Positions 19,818 to 33,760 of a stretch of DNA of 64,000 nucleotides are shown here, in pieces. How positions within the stretch are numbered: position 1 is the stretch's first letter; every line of letters starts with the position of its first letter. The position numbers were made by a program, and so were the translations under genes. The DNA is taken from contig JADKHE010000013.1 of the NCBI GenBank assembly GCA_016721925.1, positions 653,440-717,439 on the forward strand, read 5' to 3'. This DNA comes from Candidatus Skiveiella danica. Lineage in GTDB: Bacteria; Pseudomonadota; Gammaproteobacteria; Burkholderiales; Burkholderiaceae_C. The notes under the pieces were generated by a model that was not told where the DNA came from, searched no databases, and saw nothing but the letters and a program-made list of their open reading frames with translations.

Positions 19818-20650
19818 GGCCTGGCTCCGCAGAAATCCTGATCGACCGGCGGGGCTGGGTAGTGGAAACGCACCGGCCCGTCGCTCTGGCCGCTGACGAA
19901 CTGGTGCACCAGCGGGTCGGTGCTGTGGCGCACCTCGTCCGGCGTGCCCTGCGCGGCGATCTTGCCGTTGGCCAGCACGACGACCTGATCGGCAATCTGG
20001 AAGGTCTCGTCAAGGTCGTGTGATACCACGATGCTGGTCAGCCCCATGACATCGTTCAACTGGCGGATCAGGCGGGCGGCGGTACCCAGCGAGATCGGAT
20101 CCAGCCCGGAAAAGGGTTCGTCGTACATGACCAGTTCGGGGTCCAGCGCAATCGCCCGGGCCAGGGCGACGCGCCGCGCCATGCCTCCGGAAATTTCCGA
20201 AGGCATCATGTCGCGGGCGCCCCGCAGGCCCACCGCGTTGAGCTTCAGCAGCACCACGTCGCGGATCAGGTCTTCCGACAGATCGGTGTGTTCCCGCAGC
20301 GGAAAGGCGACGTTCTCGAACACGCTGAGGTCGGTGAACAAGGCACCAAACTGAAACAGCATCCCCATGCGCCGACGCGCAAGGTGCAGGTCACGCCCTT
20401 GCAGGGCGCCCACGTCCTGCGCGGAATCGTCGCCCGTCGGCCCTTGCAGCAGAACCTGCCCTTTCTGTGCCTTCCACTGGCCCCCGATGAGTCGCAACAC
20501 CGTGGTCTTGCCTCCGCCGGAGGCCCCCATCAACGCGGTCACCTTGCCGCGTGGAATGCGCAGCGACACGTCGTCCAGAATAACCCGCTCCCCGTACCCA
20601 AAGGTCAGGTTGCGTAGTTCGACAAGGGCATCGTTTGGAATGGGATTCAT
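19814..20650 (-). CDS. mlaF: Mla ATP-binding subunit MlaF
   Basis: MlaF is the ATPase of the phospholipid transporter. The product of about 278 residues has Walker A MGASGGGKTT, the Q-loop region RRMGMLFQFGALFTDLSV, signature EISGGMARRVALARA, Walker B ELVMYDEPFSGLDP and the switch VVSHDLDETF. The open frame reaches 20686, but residues encoded there fall in a strong hairpin, so the ATG at 20650 (MNPIPND) is preferred. It is the first gene of the leftward mla operon. Confidence 0.95.
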   Translation of the reverse strand: MNPIPNDALVELRNLTFGYGERVILDDVSLRIPRGKVTALMGASGGGKTTVLRLIGGQWKAQKGQVLLQGPTGDDSAQDVGALQGRDLHLARRRMGMLFQFGALFTDLSVFENVAFPLREHTDLSEDLIRDVVLLKLNAVGLRGARDMMPSEISGGMARRVALARAIALDPELVMYDEPFSGLDPISLGTAARLIRQLNDVMGLTSIVVSHDLDETFQIADQVVVLANGKIAAQGTPDEVRHSTDPLVHQFVSGQSDGPVRFHYPAPPVDQDFCGARP

Positions 20651-20652
20651 GA

Positions 20653-20686
20653 ATGCAAAAGCCGGACGGAGCCCGGCTTTTTGCAT
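20653..20686 (-). terminator. Hairpin terminator between gltD and mlaF
   Basis: The arms ATGCAAAAGCCGG (20653-20665) and CCGGCTTTTTGCAT (20673-20686) pair over 13 positions with one bulged base and a loop of about seven. A T-run follows the GC core in both directions, so it can work on both strands. It lies 46 bases past the gltD stop and ends two bases before the mlaF ATG, so an attenuator or translation-masking role is possible. Confidence 0.65.
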
Positions 20687-20731
20687 GATACGGGATTCAG
20701 GTAAACCCTGAGTACCCCCGGTTTGAAGGGT

Positions 20732-22198
20732 TCAGCGCGGCAGGTCGCTGGAGCCCATCAGGAACTCGTCCACGGCGCGCGCGGCCTGGCGTCCTTCGCG
20801 GATCGCCCAGACCACCAGCGACTGCCCGCGGCGGATGTCGCCGGCAGCAAACACCTTGCTCACGTTCGTGGCATAGCCGCCGGTGAAGTCCGTGCTGGCC
20901 TTCGCGTTACCGCGCCCATCCTTCTCGACGCCAAAGCCCTCCAGGATGGTGGCCACCGGGTTCACGAAACCCATGGCCAGCAGCACGAGGTCGGCCTTGT
21001 ACTCCTTCTCCGTGCCTGGAATATCGACCAGCTTGCCGTCCTTGAATTCGACGTGGACGGTCTTCAACCCGGTGACCTTGCCATCTTTTCCCGTGAATTC
21101 CTTGGTCGAAATGGCGAATTCGCGGACGCAGCCTTCATCATGGCTGGAGCTGGTGCGCAGCTTCAGCGGCCAGTAGGGCCAGGTCAGCGGCCGGTTTTCT
21201 TCCGCCGGCGGCTGCGGCATCACCTCGAACTGGGTCACACTGGCCGCGCCGTGGCGGTTGCTGGTGCCCACGCAGTCGGAGCCGGTGTCGCCACCACCGA
21301 TGACGATGACGTGCTTGCCGTCGGCCCGCAGCTGGCCCTTGAGCTTGTCGCCCGCGTTGACCTTGTTCTGCTGCGGCAGGAACTCCATCGCAAAGTGGAT
21401 GCCTTCCAGCTCACGGCCGGGCACGGGCAAGTCACGAGACTGCTCGGAGCCGCCGGTCAGCAGGATGGCGTCGAACTCCTTCTGCAGTTGCGCCGGGCTG
21501 ATGGTCTCCTTCGCCCAGTTCGTGACTTTGCTGCCCTCAGGCATCGCGCCCACCAGAACGCCGGCGCGCACCGTCACGCCCTCGGCCTCAAGTTGCTTGA
21601 CGCGACGGTCGATGTGCGACTTCTCCATCTTGAAGTCCGGGATGCCGTAGCGCAGCAGGCCGCCGACGCGGTCGTTCTTCTCGAACAGGGTCACATCGTG
21701 GCCGGCGCGGGCCAGCTGCTGGGCAGCGGCCATGCCGGCCGGGCCGGACCCCACCACGGCGACCTTCTTGCCCGTCTTGTGCTTCGCGGGGCGCGCTGTC
21801 ACCCAGCCTTCGGCCCAGGCCCGGTCGATGATGGCGTGCTCGATCGACTTGATGCCCACGGCGTCGTCGTTCACGTTCAGCGTGCACGCCGCCTCGCAGG
21901 GCGCGGGGCAGATGCGGCCGGTGAACTCGGGGAAGTTGTTGGTGCTGTGCAGCACCTCGATCGCGTTCTTCCAGTCGCCGCGGTACACCAGATCGTTGAA
22001 GTCCGGAATGATGTTGTTGACCGGGCATCCGTTGTTGCAGAACGGGGTGCCGCAGTCCATGCAGCGCGCCGCCTGGACCTTGGCCTTGCCGTCGTCGAGG
22101 CCGACGACGAATTCCTTGTAGTGCTTCAGGCGCTCGGCGACCGGCTTGTAGCCCTCCTCGATGCGCTCGTATTCCATGAAGCCAGTGACTTTTCCCAT
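20732..22198 (-). CDS. gltD: Glutamate synthase [NADPH] small subunit GltD
   Basis: GltD passes electrons from NADPH through FAD and iron-sulfur clusters to GltB. The 488-residue protein has the N-terminal cysteine cluster [17 protein letters not shown], then [12 protein letters not shown]. The FAD motif [21 protein letters not shown] and the NADPH motif [21 protein letters not shown] follow. The C-terminal [18 protein letters not shown] is typical. It lies 34 bases after gltB. Confidence 0.98.
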   Translation of the reverse strand: MGKVTGFMEYERIEEGYKPVAERLKHYKEFVVGLDDGKAKVQAARCMDCGTPFCNNGCPVNNIIPDFNDLVYRGDWKNAIEVLHSTNNFPEFTGRICPAPCEAACTLNVNDDAVGIKSIEHAIIDRAWAEGWVTARPAKHKTGKKVAVVGSGPAGMAAAQQLARAGHDVTLFEKNDRVGGLLRYGIPDFKMEKSHIDRRVKQLEAEGVTVRAGVLVGAMPEGSKVTNWAKETISPAQLQKEFDAILLTGGSEQSRDLPVPGRELEGIHFAMEFLPQQNKVNAGDKLKGQLRADGKHVIVIGGGDTGSDCVGTSNRHGAASVTQFEVMPQPPAEENRPLTWPYWPLKLRTSSSHDEGCVREFAISTKEFTGKDGKVTGLKTVHVEFKDGKLVDIPGTEKEYKADLVLLAMGFVNPVATILEGFGVEKDGRGNAKASTDFTGGYATNVSKVFAAGDIRRGQSLVVWAIREGRQAARAVDEFLMGSSDLPR

Positions 22199-22232
22199 GA
22201 TTCGCTACCTTTGTGCTGAGCTGTACCGTGCC

Positions 22233-26966
<4,734 letters not shown>

Positions 26967-27100
26967 GGCGCACTCCTAAATTTCACAGGGAAAGAAGCAT
27001 AGTGCACTGCAACAACAATGCCAAGCAAAATAATTAGGGTCAGATTCCAATTATTTTTTCATTTCGCAGATCAAGCATTATTTGGGGACACATCAAAAAC

Positions 27101-27140
27101 AAGAGCTAATACTGACCCATTCACGCTGGGAACGTGCCAA
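27101..27140 (+). repeat. REP-like dispersed repeat, copy 4 (left of RAYT)
   Basis: This copy reads AGAGCTAATACTGACCCATT, then CACGCTGGGAACGTGCCAA. The ACGCTGGGAA core is shared with copies 1 and 9. It ends seven bases before the RAYT stop codon, and copy 5 in the opposite orientation lies beyond the gene's other end. Confidence 0.65.
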
Positions 27141-27146
27141 TTTGAT

Positions 27147-27854
27147 TCATTTTTTCGTTCCAGAAGGCGCTACAGACATCGGCCGCCCCGCCTGCGCCGG
27201 ACTGACCCGGCGGGCCGTGCGCTTTTGCAGATCTGCCACAAAATCCGGCTCGCCCAGCGCCCAGCCACTGAGCGCCGAGCGCGTAAGAGCGGTCTGCTGC
27301 GCCACGGTGATGCCGGCATGCACCAATTCGGCGTACGCCGCCTCGCGGGCAAACGGCGTGTTGCCCAGTTCCCAGAACAGCGGATGCGGCGTAATGAGCT
27401 TGTCGGCCCGGCGCCCGATGTAATGCCCGTGGCTGGACCACGGATAGTCCGCCGCCTGCGCCACAAGCCCGGCGCGCACCGGATTCAGGTCGATGTAGGC
27501 CATGCAGGCCAGCAGGTAGCGCTCGGACTGGATCAACGTGGACCGGTAGCGCCCCTCCCACAGCGTGCCGGTGCGGCCCTGAGCGTTGTTGAAGGTGCGC
27601 ACATAACTGCGCCCCACCGCCTGCATCATCATCGGCAACCCATCGCCTGTCTGCGGCGTGGCCAGCAGGTGAAAGTGGTTGCTCATCAGCACATAGGCAT
27701 GGATCGCGACGCTGAATTTCTGCGCGTTGTCACGCAGGAGGTCGAGCAGCACCTGGTAGTCCGCGGTGGACGCGAAGATCGCCTGCCGGTTGTTGCCGCG
27801 CTGGATGACGTGGTGCGGGTAACCGGGAAGCGTGAGGCGGGGAAGACGGGCCAT
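27147..27854 (-). CDS. REP-associated tyrosine transposase (IS200-like Y1 domain)
   Basis: The 235-residue protein belongs to the Y1/HUH endonuclease family (Transposase_17). It starts MARLPRLTLPGYPHHVIQRGNN, carries the metal-binding HUH motif in VLMSNHFHLLATP, and has the LWEGRYRSTLIQSERYLLACM and YIDLNPVRAGLV motifs typical of RAYT proteins. The catalytic tyrosine is probably in the stretch after AYIDLNP or in the preceding YVRTFN helix; I cannot assign it without alignment. The frame is intact. RAYTs are usually single-copy and are linked to dispersed palindromic repeats, which fits the repeat family here. Confidence 0.9.
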   Translation of the reverse strand: MARLPRLTLPGYPHHVIQRGNNRQAIFASTADYQVLLDLLRDNAQKFSVAIHAYVLMSNHFHLLATPQTGDGLPMMMQAVGRSYVRTFNNAQGRTGTLWEGRYRSTLIQSERYLLACMAYIDLNPVRAGLVAQAADYPWSSHGHYIGRRADKLITPHPLFWELGNTPFAREAAYAELVHAGITVAQQTALTRSALSGWALGEPDFVADLQKRTARRVSPAQAGRPMSVAPSGTKK

Positions 27855-27970
27855 GTGGGGAATGCAAGGGGTGGTTTTGCATCATGATAATGGGGATCTG
27901 ACCCCGATTAACCTGACCCCGATTAACCTACTAACTCCCTAAGGCCTCTGGAACGAAAATTTCAGGATTC

Positions 27971-28013
27971 TTGGGCCTTCCCCAGCGTGGATAGGTCATA
28001 GGTTGCTACTGAA
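27971..28013 (-). repeat. REP-like dispersed repeat, copy 5 (right of RAYT, inverted)
   Basis: On the minus strand this copy reads AGTAGCAACCTATGACCTAT, then CCACGCTGGGGAAGGCCCAA. It is closest to copy 3 (TAGCAAACTATGACC). It is opposite in orientation to copy 4, so the pair brackets the RAYT gene. Confidence 0.65.
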
Positions 28014-28074
28014 TCAGGACTCATCTGGCCGCCAACAAACCGCTGGATTCGCCAACCCGTGCCTCCGGCCGGCC

Positions 28075-28960
28075 TCAACCCGGGATGTCCGCCAGCCTGA
28101 ACCGCGTCTCCAGCAACGATTCAATCCCGAACTGCTCCAGGATCGCGCGCAGGCGCTCGGCGGCGCTGCGTTTCTTCTGGCCGGTGTATTTCGCGATGAT
28201 GAGTTCGTTCTTCAGGCTGTGCTCCCAGCCGACCAGTTCGGTCACCGTGACCTGGTAGCCGGACGCCTCCAGGTACAGGCAGCGCAGCACGTTGGTGATC
28301 TGGCTGCCCATCTCGCGGGTGTGCAACGGGTGGCGCCAGAGTTCGGCCAGCGGCGTGCGGGCCAAAACGAGCGCCTTGCCGGCGTTGAGCGTGCGCGCCA
28401 CCTCGGCCTGGCAGCAGGGCACCAGCACCATGAATTTCGCGTGCTTACTGCAGGCCGAAGGCGATGGCGTCGTCGGTGGCGGTGTCGCAGGCGTGCAGCG
28501 CGGTGACGACGTCGATGCGCGCGGGCAGTTCCTCGGACTGGGTGGCGTCGGCCACGCTGAGGTTCAAAAAGCTCATGCGCTCGAAGCCCAGGCGTGCGGC
28601 CAGTTCGCGCGACTTCTGCACCAGTTCGGCCCGTGTCTCGATGCCGTAGATGTGGCCGGTCTTCAGCGCCTTGAAATACAGGTCGTAAATGATGAAGCCC
28701 AGATAGGACTTGCCCGCGCCGTGGTCGGCCAGCGTGAGGCCGCCCTCGCCCACCTTCGATGTTTGCAGTTCCTGCAGGATTTTTTCGATGAACTGGAACA
28801 GGTGGTAGACCTGCTTGAGCTTGCGCCGCGAGTCCTGGTTGAGCTTGCCCTCGCGCGTGAGGATGTGCAGCTCCTTGAGCAGCTCGACCGACTGGCCGGG
28901 GCGGATTTCAGGGGCCAGGGCCGGTGCGCCAGGCCCGGCGGCGGGTTTCTTCTTCGTCAT
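28075..28960 (-). pseudogene. SAM-dependent methyltransferase (Methyltransf_32-like), frameshifted
   Basis: Two adjacent leftward reading frames form one protein. The first (28960 to 28445) starts MTKKKPAAGPG and contains the SAM-binding LADHGAGKSYLGFIIYDLY, the acidic GIETRAELVQKS and the ALHACDTATDDAIAFGLQ motif, then stops. The second continues as KHAKFMVLVPCCQAEVARTL, once one base near 28446-28448 is skipped, and ends at 28075. A CDTATDDAI...HAKFMVLVPCCQ join is typical of this methyltransferase family, about 295 residues in full. The target molecule is unknown. One inserted base makes a TAA stop; error versus real mutation is open. Confidence 0.78.
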
Positions 28961-29541
28961 GGCTTTAGCTTGCCACAGTCGCCCGCGTCCAGCGTGGGCC
29001 CGACGTCAAGCGCCGCCCAGCCTTCGGGGCCGAGCTTTTCCATGGTCGCCATGTTGACCTCGAAGATCGCCTCGGCCTCGGGGAAGGACTGCACGGCGCG
29101 GTCGATGCTGGTTTCGCGGATCAGGTGGAGCGTCGGGTACGGCGTGCGGTTGGTGTAGTTGGTGATGTCGTCGTCCCGCGTGCCGGCAAACACGAACCGG
29201 GGGTGAAACGGGGCGATCTGGAGGATGCCTTCCAGGTCGAGTTCGGCCAGGGCGCGGTCCGCCGTGGCCAGGAAATCGTTGAAATCCAGGAAGTCGGGGA
29301 AGGCATCGGGCGCGACCAGCAAGGTGGTGTCGCGCACCTCGGGGTCGATGGCGGCCAGGTCGCGCAGCTCGCGCAGCAGGTCTTCACGCAGGGCGGGCCC
29401 GTCGGTGGCCGCGCTGACGGCGTAATGCACCTGCCCCTTGACGTGCACCGACTTGGCGAACGGGCACAGGTTCAGGCCGATCACGGCGCGCTCCAGCCAG
29501 CGGCGGGTGTCGGCGACCACGGTGTCGGTGCGGTCGGTCAT
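28957..29541 (-). CDS. DUF1415 family protein
   Basis: The 194-residue protein matches the DUF1415 pattern: WLERAVIGLNLCPFAKSVHV near the N-terminus with a conserved cysteine, LLVAPDAFPDFLDFNDFL in the middle, and ILQIAPFHPRFVFAGT followed by TNRTPYPTLHLIRE. The function is unknown and no signal or membrane segment is seen. The ATG at 29541 overlaps the MFS stop by four bases, and its own stop overlaps the methyltransferase start by four bases, so the three are translationally coupled. Confidence 0.88.
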   Translation of the reverse strand: MTDRTDTVVADTRRWLERAVIGLNLCPFAKSVHVKGQVHYAVSAATDGPALREDLLRELRDLAAIDPEVRDTTLLVAPDAFPDFLDFNDFLATADRALAELDLEGILQIAPFHPRFVFAGTRDDDITNYTNRTPYPTLHLIRETSIDRAVQSFPEAEAIFEVNMATMEKLGPEGWAALDVGPTLDAGDCGKLKP

Positions 29542-30752
29542 GGTGCGGTTTCTCCTTTCGCGCGCAGGGCGCGCGCCATCTGCAGGGCCAGCAGGCCGCC
29601 GATGGCCGAGCAGGCCCCCGTGACGGCCCAGGTCCACTGCCAGCCGCCCACGGCGCCCGCCACCCAGGCCACCAGCGGCGGCCCGGCGAACTGGCCGGCG
29701 GCCGACCATTGTTGCATCCAGCCCACGGTGGTGGAGATAGTGTCGTCGCCCGGCGCCAGCCGCACCGCCAGCGAAAACAGCGTGCCCGGAATCATGCCAC
29801 CCACCATGGAAAACAACAGCACGCCGGCGTAGCGCAGCAAAGGCTGGCTCTCGGCCAGGGCAAACGCCATCAGCGCGCCCATCGTCATGGTGACAAACCC
29901 GGCGTACAGCAGCGTCTGCGGCCGCAGGCCCCGCTGCAGCAACCGCCCGGAGCCCACGTTGCCGATGATGTTGACCGCGGCGGCCAGCGCGGTCAGCAGG
30001 CCGACCGCGGCGCCACCGATACCGGCCTGCAGGTAGATCGAAGGCAGAAATCCGATGACCGCCAGCCACTGGCTGGAGTACATCGCAAAGCTCAAGGCCA
30101 CCAGCCAGGGGCCGCGCGCGGTGAGCGTCTGGTGCAGGCGGCGCGGCCAGGGCGACACGGGCGCTGGCGCCCGAACGGCCGGTCCGTGGCGCGCAGAGTC
30201 CGGCGGCACCCCACGCGCCAGCCAGACCGCCATGGCCGCGGTCAAGGCCGCCAGCCCCCACCACCAGCCCTGCCAGCCGACCCATGCGAGCACCAGCGGG
30301 CCGCACAGCAAGCCCATTGCCGAGCCCAGCGGCATGTACGCCCCCCACAACCCGAGCATCGCACTGAGACGCGCCATCGGGACCAGCTGACGGATCAGGC
30401 TGGGGGCTGGCAGCGCAGCCAGCAGCAGCCCGAAGCCCTCCAGCGCCCGCAGCAACAGCAGATCGTTGGCGTCGCGCGCCCAGCCGCCGACGGCGCTGGC
30501 CACAGCCAGCGTGCCGAGTCCCAACAGCATGCTGCGGCGCAGCCCGAAGCTGTCGGCGGTGAGGCCGACGGCCAGGCCCAGCGTCATGCCGGCAAGCTGC
30601 ACCATGGAGAGCAGAAAGCCGGCCTGCAGCAGGGTGACGCCCAGAGCATCCCGCAGCGCCGGCAAGGCAGGCGGCAGTTTGCCCACATGCAGTGCCGCGC
30701 ACACGCCGGCCAGGATGACCAGCAAGGCGGGGTCGATGAGGGGGCGCTTCAT
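29538..30752 (-). CDS. MFS transporter (CynX/NimT-like)
   Basis: The product of about 404 residues has twelve hydrophobic segments in two halves, as in the major facilitator superfamily. The first loop has LTADSFGLRRSMLLGLG, matching the MFS motif A region (G.(L)aDr.GrR). The pattern PALPALRDALGVTLLQAGFLLS resembles cyanate/nitroimidazole transporter-like members. The ATG at 30752 (MKRPLIDPALL) is preferred over an upstream one at 30842 because the extra residues are proline/arginine-rich and would precede the first helix. The substrate is unknown. Confidence 0.85.
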   Translation of the reverse strand: MKRPLIDPALLVILAGVCAALHVGKLPPALPALRDALGVTLLQAGFLLSMVQLAGMTLGLAVGLTADSFGLRRSMLLGLGTLAVASAVGGWARDANDLLLLRALEGFGLLLAALPAPSLIRQLVPMARLSAMLGLWGAYMPLGSAMGLLCGPLVLAWVGWQGWWWGLAALTAAMAVWLARGVPPDSARHGPAVRAPAPVSPWPRRLHQTLTARGPWLVALSFAMYSSQWLAVIGFLPSIYLQAGIGGAAVGLLTALAAAVNIIGNVGSGRLLQRGLRPQTLLYAGFVTMTMGALMAFALAESQPLLRYAGVLLFSMVGGMIPGTLFSLAVRLAPGDDTISTTVGWMQQWSAAGQFAGPPLVAWVAGAVGGWQWTWAVTGACSAIGGLLALQMARALRAKGETAP

Positions 30753-30792
30753 GCGTTTCGGCGGCGAATGTCCGGGCGATGCGGACCGCCCC

Positions 30793-31959
30793 TCAGGCGA
30801 GCAGCCGCCGCCCGGTGAGGCGCTCGTGTTCGCGCGCGGCAAAGCGGTCGGTCATGCCGGCGATGTAGTCGGCTACCGCGCGGGCCAGGACAGCGGGATC
30901 GTCCAAGCCGCGCGTGGCGCGGTCGGCGAACTTGGCGGGCATCTGTGTTGGCTGAGCGAGATAGGCATGAAACAACTCGCGCACCACCTGCTTGGCCTGC
31001 CCGGTGGTGTGCATGACCTGCGCATGCCGATACAGGTTGGCGAGCAGGAAGCGCTTAAGCGCGGCGGACTGCTCGCGCATCGCGGGGTTGAACAGCACCA
31101 GGGGCGGCAGTTGCCGCGCCTCGTCCGCCGAGCGGGGACCAGCAAGCCGGATCGCCTCGCGTGTAGCAGAAATGACGTCATAGACCTGGGCACTGAGCAT
31201 GCGCCGGATGGTTTCGTACAGCACGCGGCGGCCGGCCAGGGCCGGGTACTCGCGCAACACCTCGGCGCGGTGCGACTCGAACAGTTCGACCTCGTGCAAC
31301 TGCTCCAGCGTCAGCAGGCCGGATCTCACGCCGTCGTCGATGTCGTGCGCGTTGTAGGCGATCTCATCGGCGAGATTGCACAGTTGCGCTTCCAGGGACG
31401 GCTGGGAATGGTTCAGAAAACGATGCGCCACGCCGCCGGGATTGACCGCCTCGATCTTGCGGGCGTTGACGAGCGAGCAGTGCTTGAGGATCCCCTCACG
31501 CGTCTCAAAGCTCAGGTTGAGACCGTCCCAGGCCGGGTAGCGCTCCTCCAGATGGTCCACCACGCGCAGGCTCTGCAGGTTGTGCTCGAAGCCGCCCCAT
31601 TCGCGGCCCGGCCCGCTCATGCAGTCGTTGAGCGCATCCTGCCCGGCATGGCCGAAGGGGGTGTGGCCCAAGTCGTGCGCCAGCGCGATGGCTTCGACCA
31701 GGTCCTCGTTGAGCGCGAGTGAACGCGCAATCGAGCGGCCGAGTTGCGCCACTTCCAGCGAGTGGGTCAGGCGGGTTCGGAACAGGTCGCCCTCGTGATT
31801 GAGGAAGACCTGCGTTTTGTAGACCAGGCGTCGAAAGGCGGTGCTGTGGACGATGCGGTCGCGGTCGCGCTGGAAGGCCGAACGGGTGGGTGCGGGCGCC
31901 TCGGCATGGCGGCGGCCGCGGGTCTTGGCCGGATCAGACGCGTAGGGGGCCAGAACCAT
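30793..31959 (-). CDS. dgt: Deoxyguanosinetriphosphate triphosphohydrolase-like protein (HD domain)
   Basis: The product of about 388 residues belongs to the Dgt family that hydrolyses dNTPs to nucleosides and triphosphate. It has FQRDRDRIVHSTAFRRLVYKTQVF near the N-terminus (quoted in part: HSTAFRRLVYKTQV), then RTRLTHSLEVAQ and AIALAHDLGHTPFGHAG, which supply the H...HD metal ligands, and the distal aspartate in LADEIAYNAHDIDDG. The ATG at 31959 is preferred over a GTG at 31983 because the extra codons run into a repeat copy. It is downstream of aroB on the same strand. Confidence 0.94.
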   Translation of the reverse strand: MVLAPYASDPAKTRGRRHAEAPAPTRSAFQRDRDRIVHSTAFRRLVYKTQVFLNHEGDLFRTRLTHSLEVAQLGRSIARSLALNEDLVEAIALAHDLGHTPFGHAGQDALNDCMSGPGREWGGFEHNLQSLRVVDHLEERYPAWDGLNLSFETREGILKHCSLVNARKIEAVNPGGVAHRFLNHSQPSLEAQLCNLADEIAYNAHDIDDGVRSGLLTLEQLHEVELFESHRAEVLREYPALAGRRVLYETIRRMLSAQVYDVISATREAIRLAGPRSADEARQLPPLVLFNPAMREQSAALKRFLLANLYRHAQVMHTTGQAKQVVRELFHAYLAQPTQMPAKFADRATRGLDDPAVLARAVADYIAGMTDRFAAREHERLTGRRLLA

Positions 31960-31977
31960 GAAAATAGGAATAAGTGA

Positions 31978-32021
31978 AGCCACGCCCCAGCGTCGAATAG
32001 CCGTTGTCTGCTATGTTTTTC
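31978..32021 (-). repeat. REP-like dispersed repeat, copy 6
   Basis: On the minus strand this copy reads AACATAGCAGACAACGGCTA, then TTCGACGCTGGGGCGTGGCT. It lies in the aroB-dgt gap. The TTCGACGCTGGGG core is well kept while the left part is diverged. Confidence 0.65.
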
Positions 32022-32034
32022 ATACCGGCCGGTA

Positions 32035-33147
32035 TCAGCTCGCGCACGACTGGTCAATCACCTCGCGCACCATCTGATCCGGCGCGCCGCGCATCTGTGC
32101 GGTGCCAGAGCCATCGACCACGACGAACTTGATCTCACCCCCTTCGGCCTTCTTGTCGACCCGCATGAGCGCCAGGTAGCGGCCGGCATTGTCCTCGGTA
32201 TCGAGCACGGGCGCCTTGACCGGCAGGCCCGCCCGTGCCACCAGCGCCGTCAGGCGTTGAACAAAGGCAGCATCCACCAGCCCCAGGCGCAGGGACAAGC
32301 GCGCGGCCATGACCATGCCACAGCCGACCGCCTCACCGTGCAGCCACTGGCCGTAGCCCAGGCCGGCCTCGATGGCGTGGCCAAAGGTATGGCCAAAGTT
32401 CAGAATGGCACGCAGGCCCGATTCGCGCTCGTCCTGGCTCACCACCCAGGCTTTGATCTCACAGCTTCGCTTTACGGCATGGGCCAGCGCGGCGGGGTCG
32501 CGCGCGAGCAGCGCGTCCAGGTTGGCCTCGATCCAGTCCAGAAACGCCAGATCGGCGATCGGCCCGTATTTGATGACTTCAGCCAGCCCGGCGCTGAGTT
32601 CGCGATCCGGCAAGGTGAGCAAGGTGTCGAGGTCGCAAACCACCAGCCGAGGCTGGTAGAACGCACCGATCATGTTCTTGCCCAGCGGGTGATTGATACC
32701 GGTCTTGCCGCCCACCGACGAATCCACCTGCGCCAACAAGGTAGTCGGCACTTGTACGAACGGCACGCCGCGCATGTAGCTGGCGGCGGCGAAACCCGTC
32801 AGATCACCAACCACTCCGCCCCCGAGCGCGTACAGGACCGTCTTGCGGTCGCAACCGTGGCCGAGTAACGCATCAAAGATCAGGTTCAGGGTTCCCCAGG
32901 TCTTGAAAGACTCGCCATCGGGCAGAACCACCTGATGGACCCAGGTGTATCTTCCGGCCAGCGCATCGGCCAGGTGCCGCGCGTACAACGGAGCCACGGT
33001 GGTATTGCTCACAATGACGGCCGTGGCCGCTGGGGGCGTTTCGGAGAAGGTGGCCGGATCACTTAGCAGAGCGGGGCCGATGGCAATGGTGTAACTGCGG
33101 TCACCGAGCGCGATCGGGACCCGCTGGACGGCGGAAATTGGCTGCAT
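32035..33147 (-). CDS. aroB: 3-dehydroquinate synthase AroB
   Basis: AroB cyclises DAHP to 3-dehydroquinate, the second shikimate-pathway step, using NAD and a divalent metal. The 370-residue protein contains [11 protein letters not shown], the glycine-rich [21 protein letters not shown] (in part [11 protein letters not shown]), [27 protein letters not shown], and the metal histidines in [12 protein letters not shown] and WLHGEAVG. It follows aroK, the usual arrangement. Confidence 0.98.
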   Translation of the reverse strand: MQPISAVQRVPIALGDRSYTIAIGPALLSDPATFSETPPAATAVIVSNTTVAPLYARHLADALAGRYTWVHQVVLPDGESFKTWGTLNLIFDALLGHGCDRKTVLYALGGGVVGDLTGFAAASYMRGVPFVQVPTTLLAQVDSSVGGKTGINHPLGKNMIGAFYQPRLVVCDLDTLLTLPDRELSAGLAEVIKYGPIADLAFLDWIEANLDALLARDPAALAHAVKRSCEIKAWVVSQDERESGLRAILNFGHTFGHAIEAGLGYGQWLHGEAVGCGMVMAARLSLRLGLVDAAFVQRLTALVARAGLPVKAPVLDTEDNAGRYLALMRVDKKAEGGEIKFVVVDGSGTAQMRGAPDQMVREVIDQSCAS

Positions 33148-33208
33148 TCGACAGAGTTTAGGTCATCCAAGCCGCACTTCGACGCAGTGGCCTTGGAAAC
33201 CCACTGCC

Positions 33209-33760
33209 TTAGACGTCCGGTGAGGGTGCCGGGCTCCCTGGCGCTCGCGTCGCCATGTCCGCCAGTTCCAGCTGCATCATGATCATGTTGACCAAGGTCG
33301 AGACCGACGGGCGTCCGGTCTCGATCACGAAATGGGCGGCTTCACGATACAGGGGGTCGCGCACGGAATAGAGATCCCTCAGACGACCCAGCGGGTCCTT
33401 GACCTGGAGCAGTGGCCGATTGACGTCATGACGGAGTCGGCGAAAGACCTCTTCAGGACTAGAGCGGAGGTAGACCACCTGTGCCCGTGTTCGGAGGTGG
33501 ACCCGATTGGCCTCCCGCAGGACCGCGCCACCGCCAGTGGCAAGCACACCTTCGTGGTTGCGCGTCAAGTCGTCGATGACAGTCTCTTCGACGTCACGAA
33601 AGCGCTCCTCACCTTCCCTTTCGAAGTACTCCCGGATCGAGCAGCCGAGTTGCTTCTCGATCACGTGATCGGAATCGACGAACGCCTCACCCAAGCGGCG
33701 GGCCAGCTGCCGTCCGATAGTGGACTTGCCCGAACCGGGCAAGCCGACAAGGGCAATCAT
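33209..33760 (-). CDS. aroK: Shikimate kinase AroK
   Basis: AroK phosphorylates shikimate. The 183-residue P-loop kinase has Walker A GLPGSGKSTIGRQLA, the shikimate-binding DSDHVIE and EYFEREGEERFRDVE segments, GGGAVL in TGGGAVLRE, and the LID region RLRHDVNRPLL. The ATG at 33760 gives a normal length. A 15-codon open frame directly upstream ends in a TGA that overlaps this ATG. aroK is separated from pilQ here by the Ig-like-repeat lipoprotein. Confidence 0.96.
   Translation of the reverse strand: MIALVGLPGSGKSTIGRQLARRLGEAFVDSDHVIEKQLGCSIREYFEREGEERFRDVEETVIDDLTRNHEGVLATGGGAVLREANRVHLRTRAQVVYLRSSPEEVFRRLRHDVNRPLLQVKDPLGRLRDLYSVRDPLYREAAHFVIETGRPSVSTLVNMIMMQLELADMATRAPGSPAPSPDV

Larger units (their letters stand above)
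27031..27930. mobile_element. RAYT-type single-gene element with inverted GGGTCAGAT termini
   Basis: A Y1-type transposase gene is bracketed by related inverted sequences. The left is TAATTAGGGTCAGATTCC at 27031-27048. The right, read on the minus strand, is TTAATCGGGGTCAGATCCCC near 27893-27912, with a second partial GGGGTCAG copy out to 27930. The matches continue into AATTAT/CATTAT. Domesticated IS200-like (REP-associated) genes often have such flanks. The element sits between gltB and the methyltransferase gene and interrupts no visible gene. Confidence 0.7.

Noticed and set aside
28957..30702. A 581-codon minus-strand frame spanning DUF1415 and part of the MFS gene
   Set aside because: Only its last 194 codons match a family (DUF1415); the rest is a shadow of the MFS transporter in another frame.
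33148..33208. A possible tenth repeat copy in the aroB-aroK gap (TCATCCAAGCC...TTCGACGCAGTGGCC)
   Set aside because: Only TTCGACG and TGGCC match, with an altered core (GCAGTGG instead of GCTGGGA), too weak to count.
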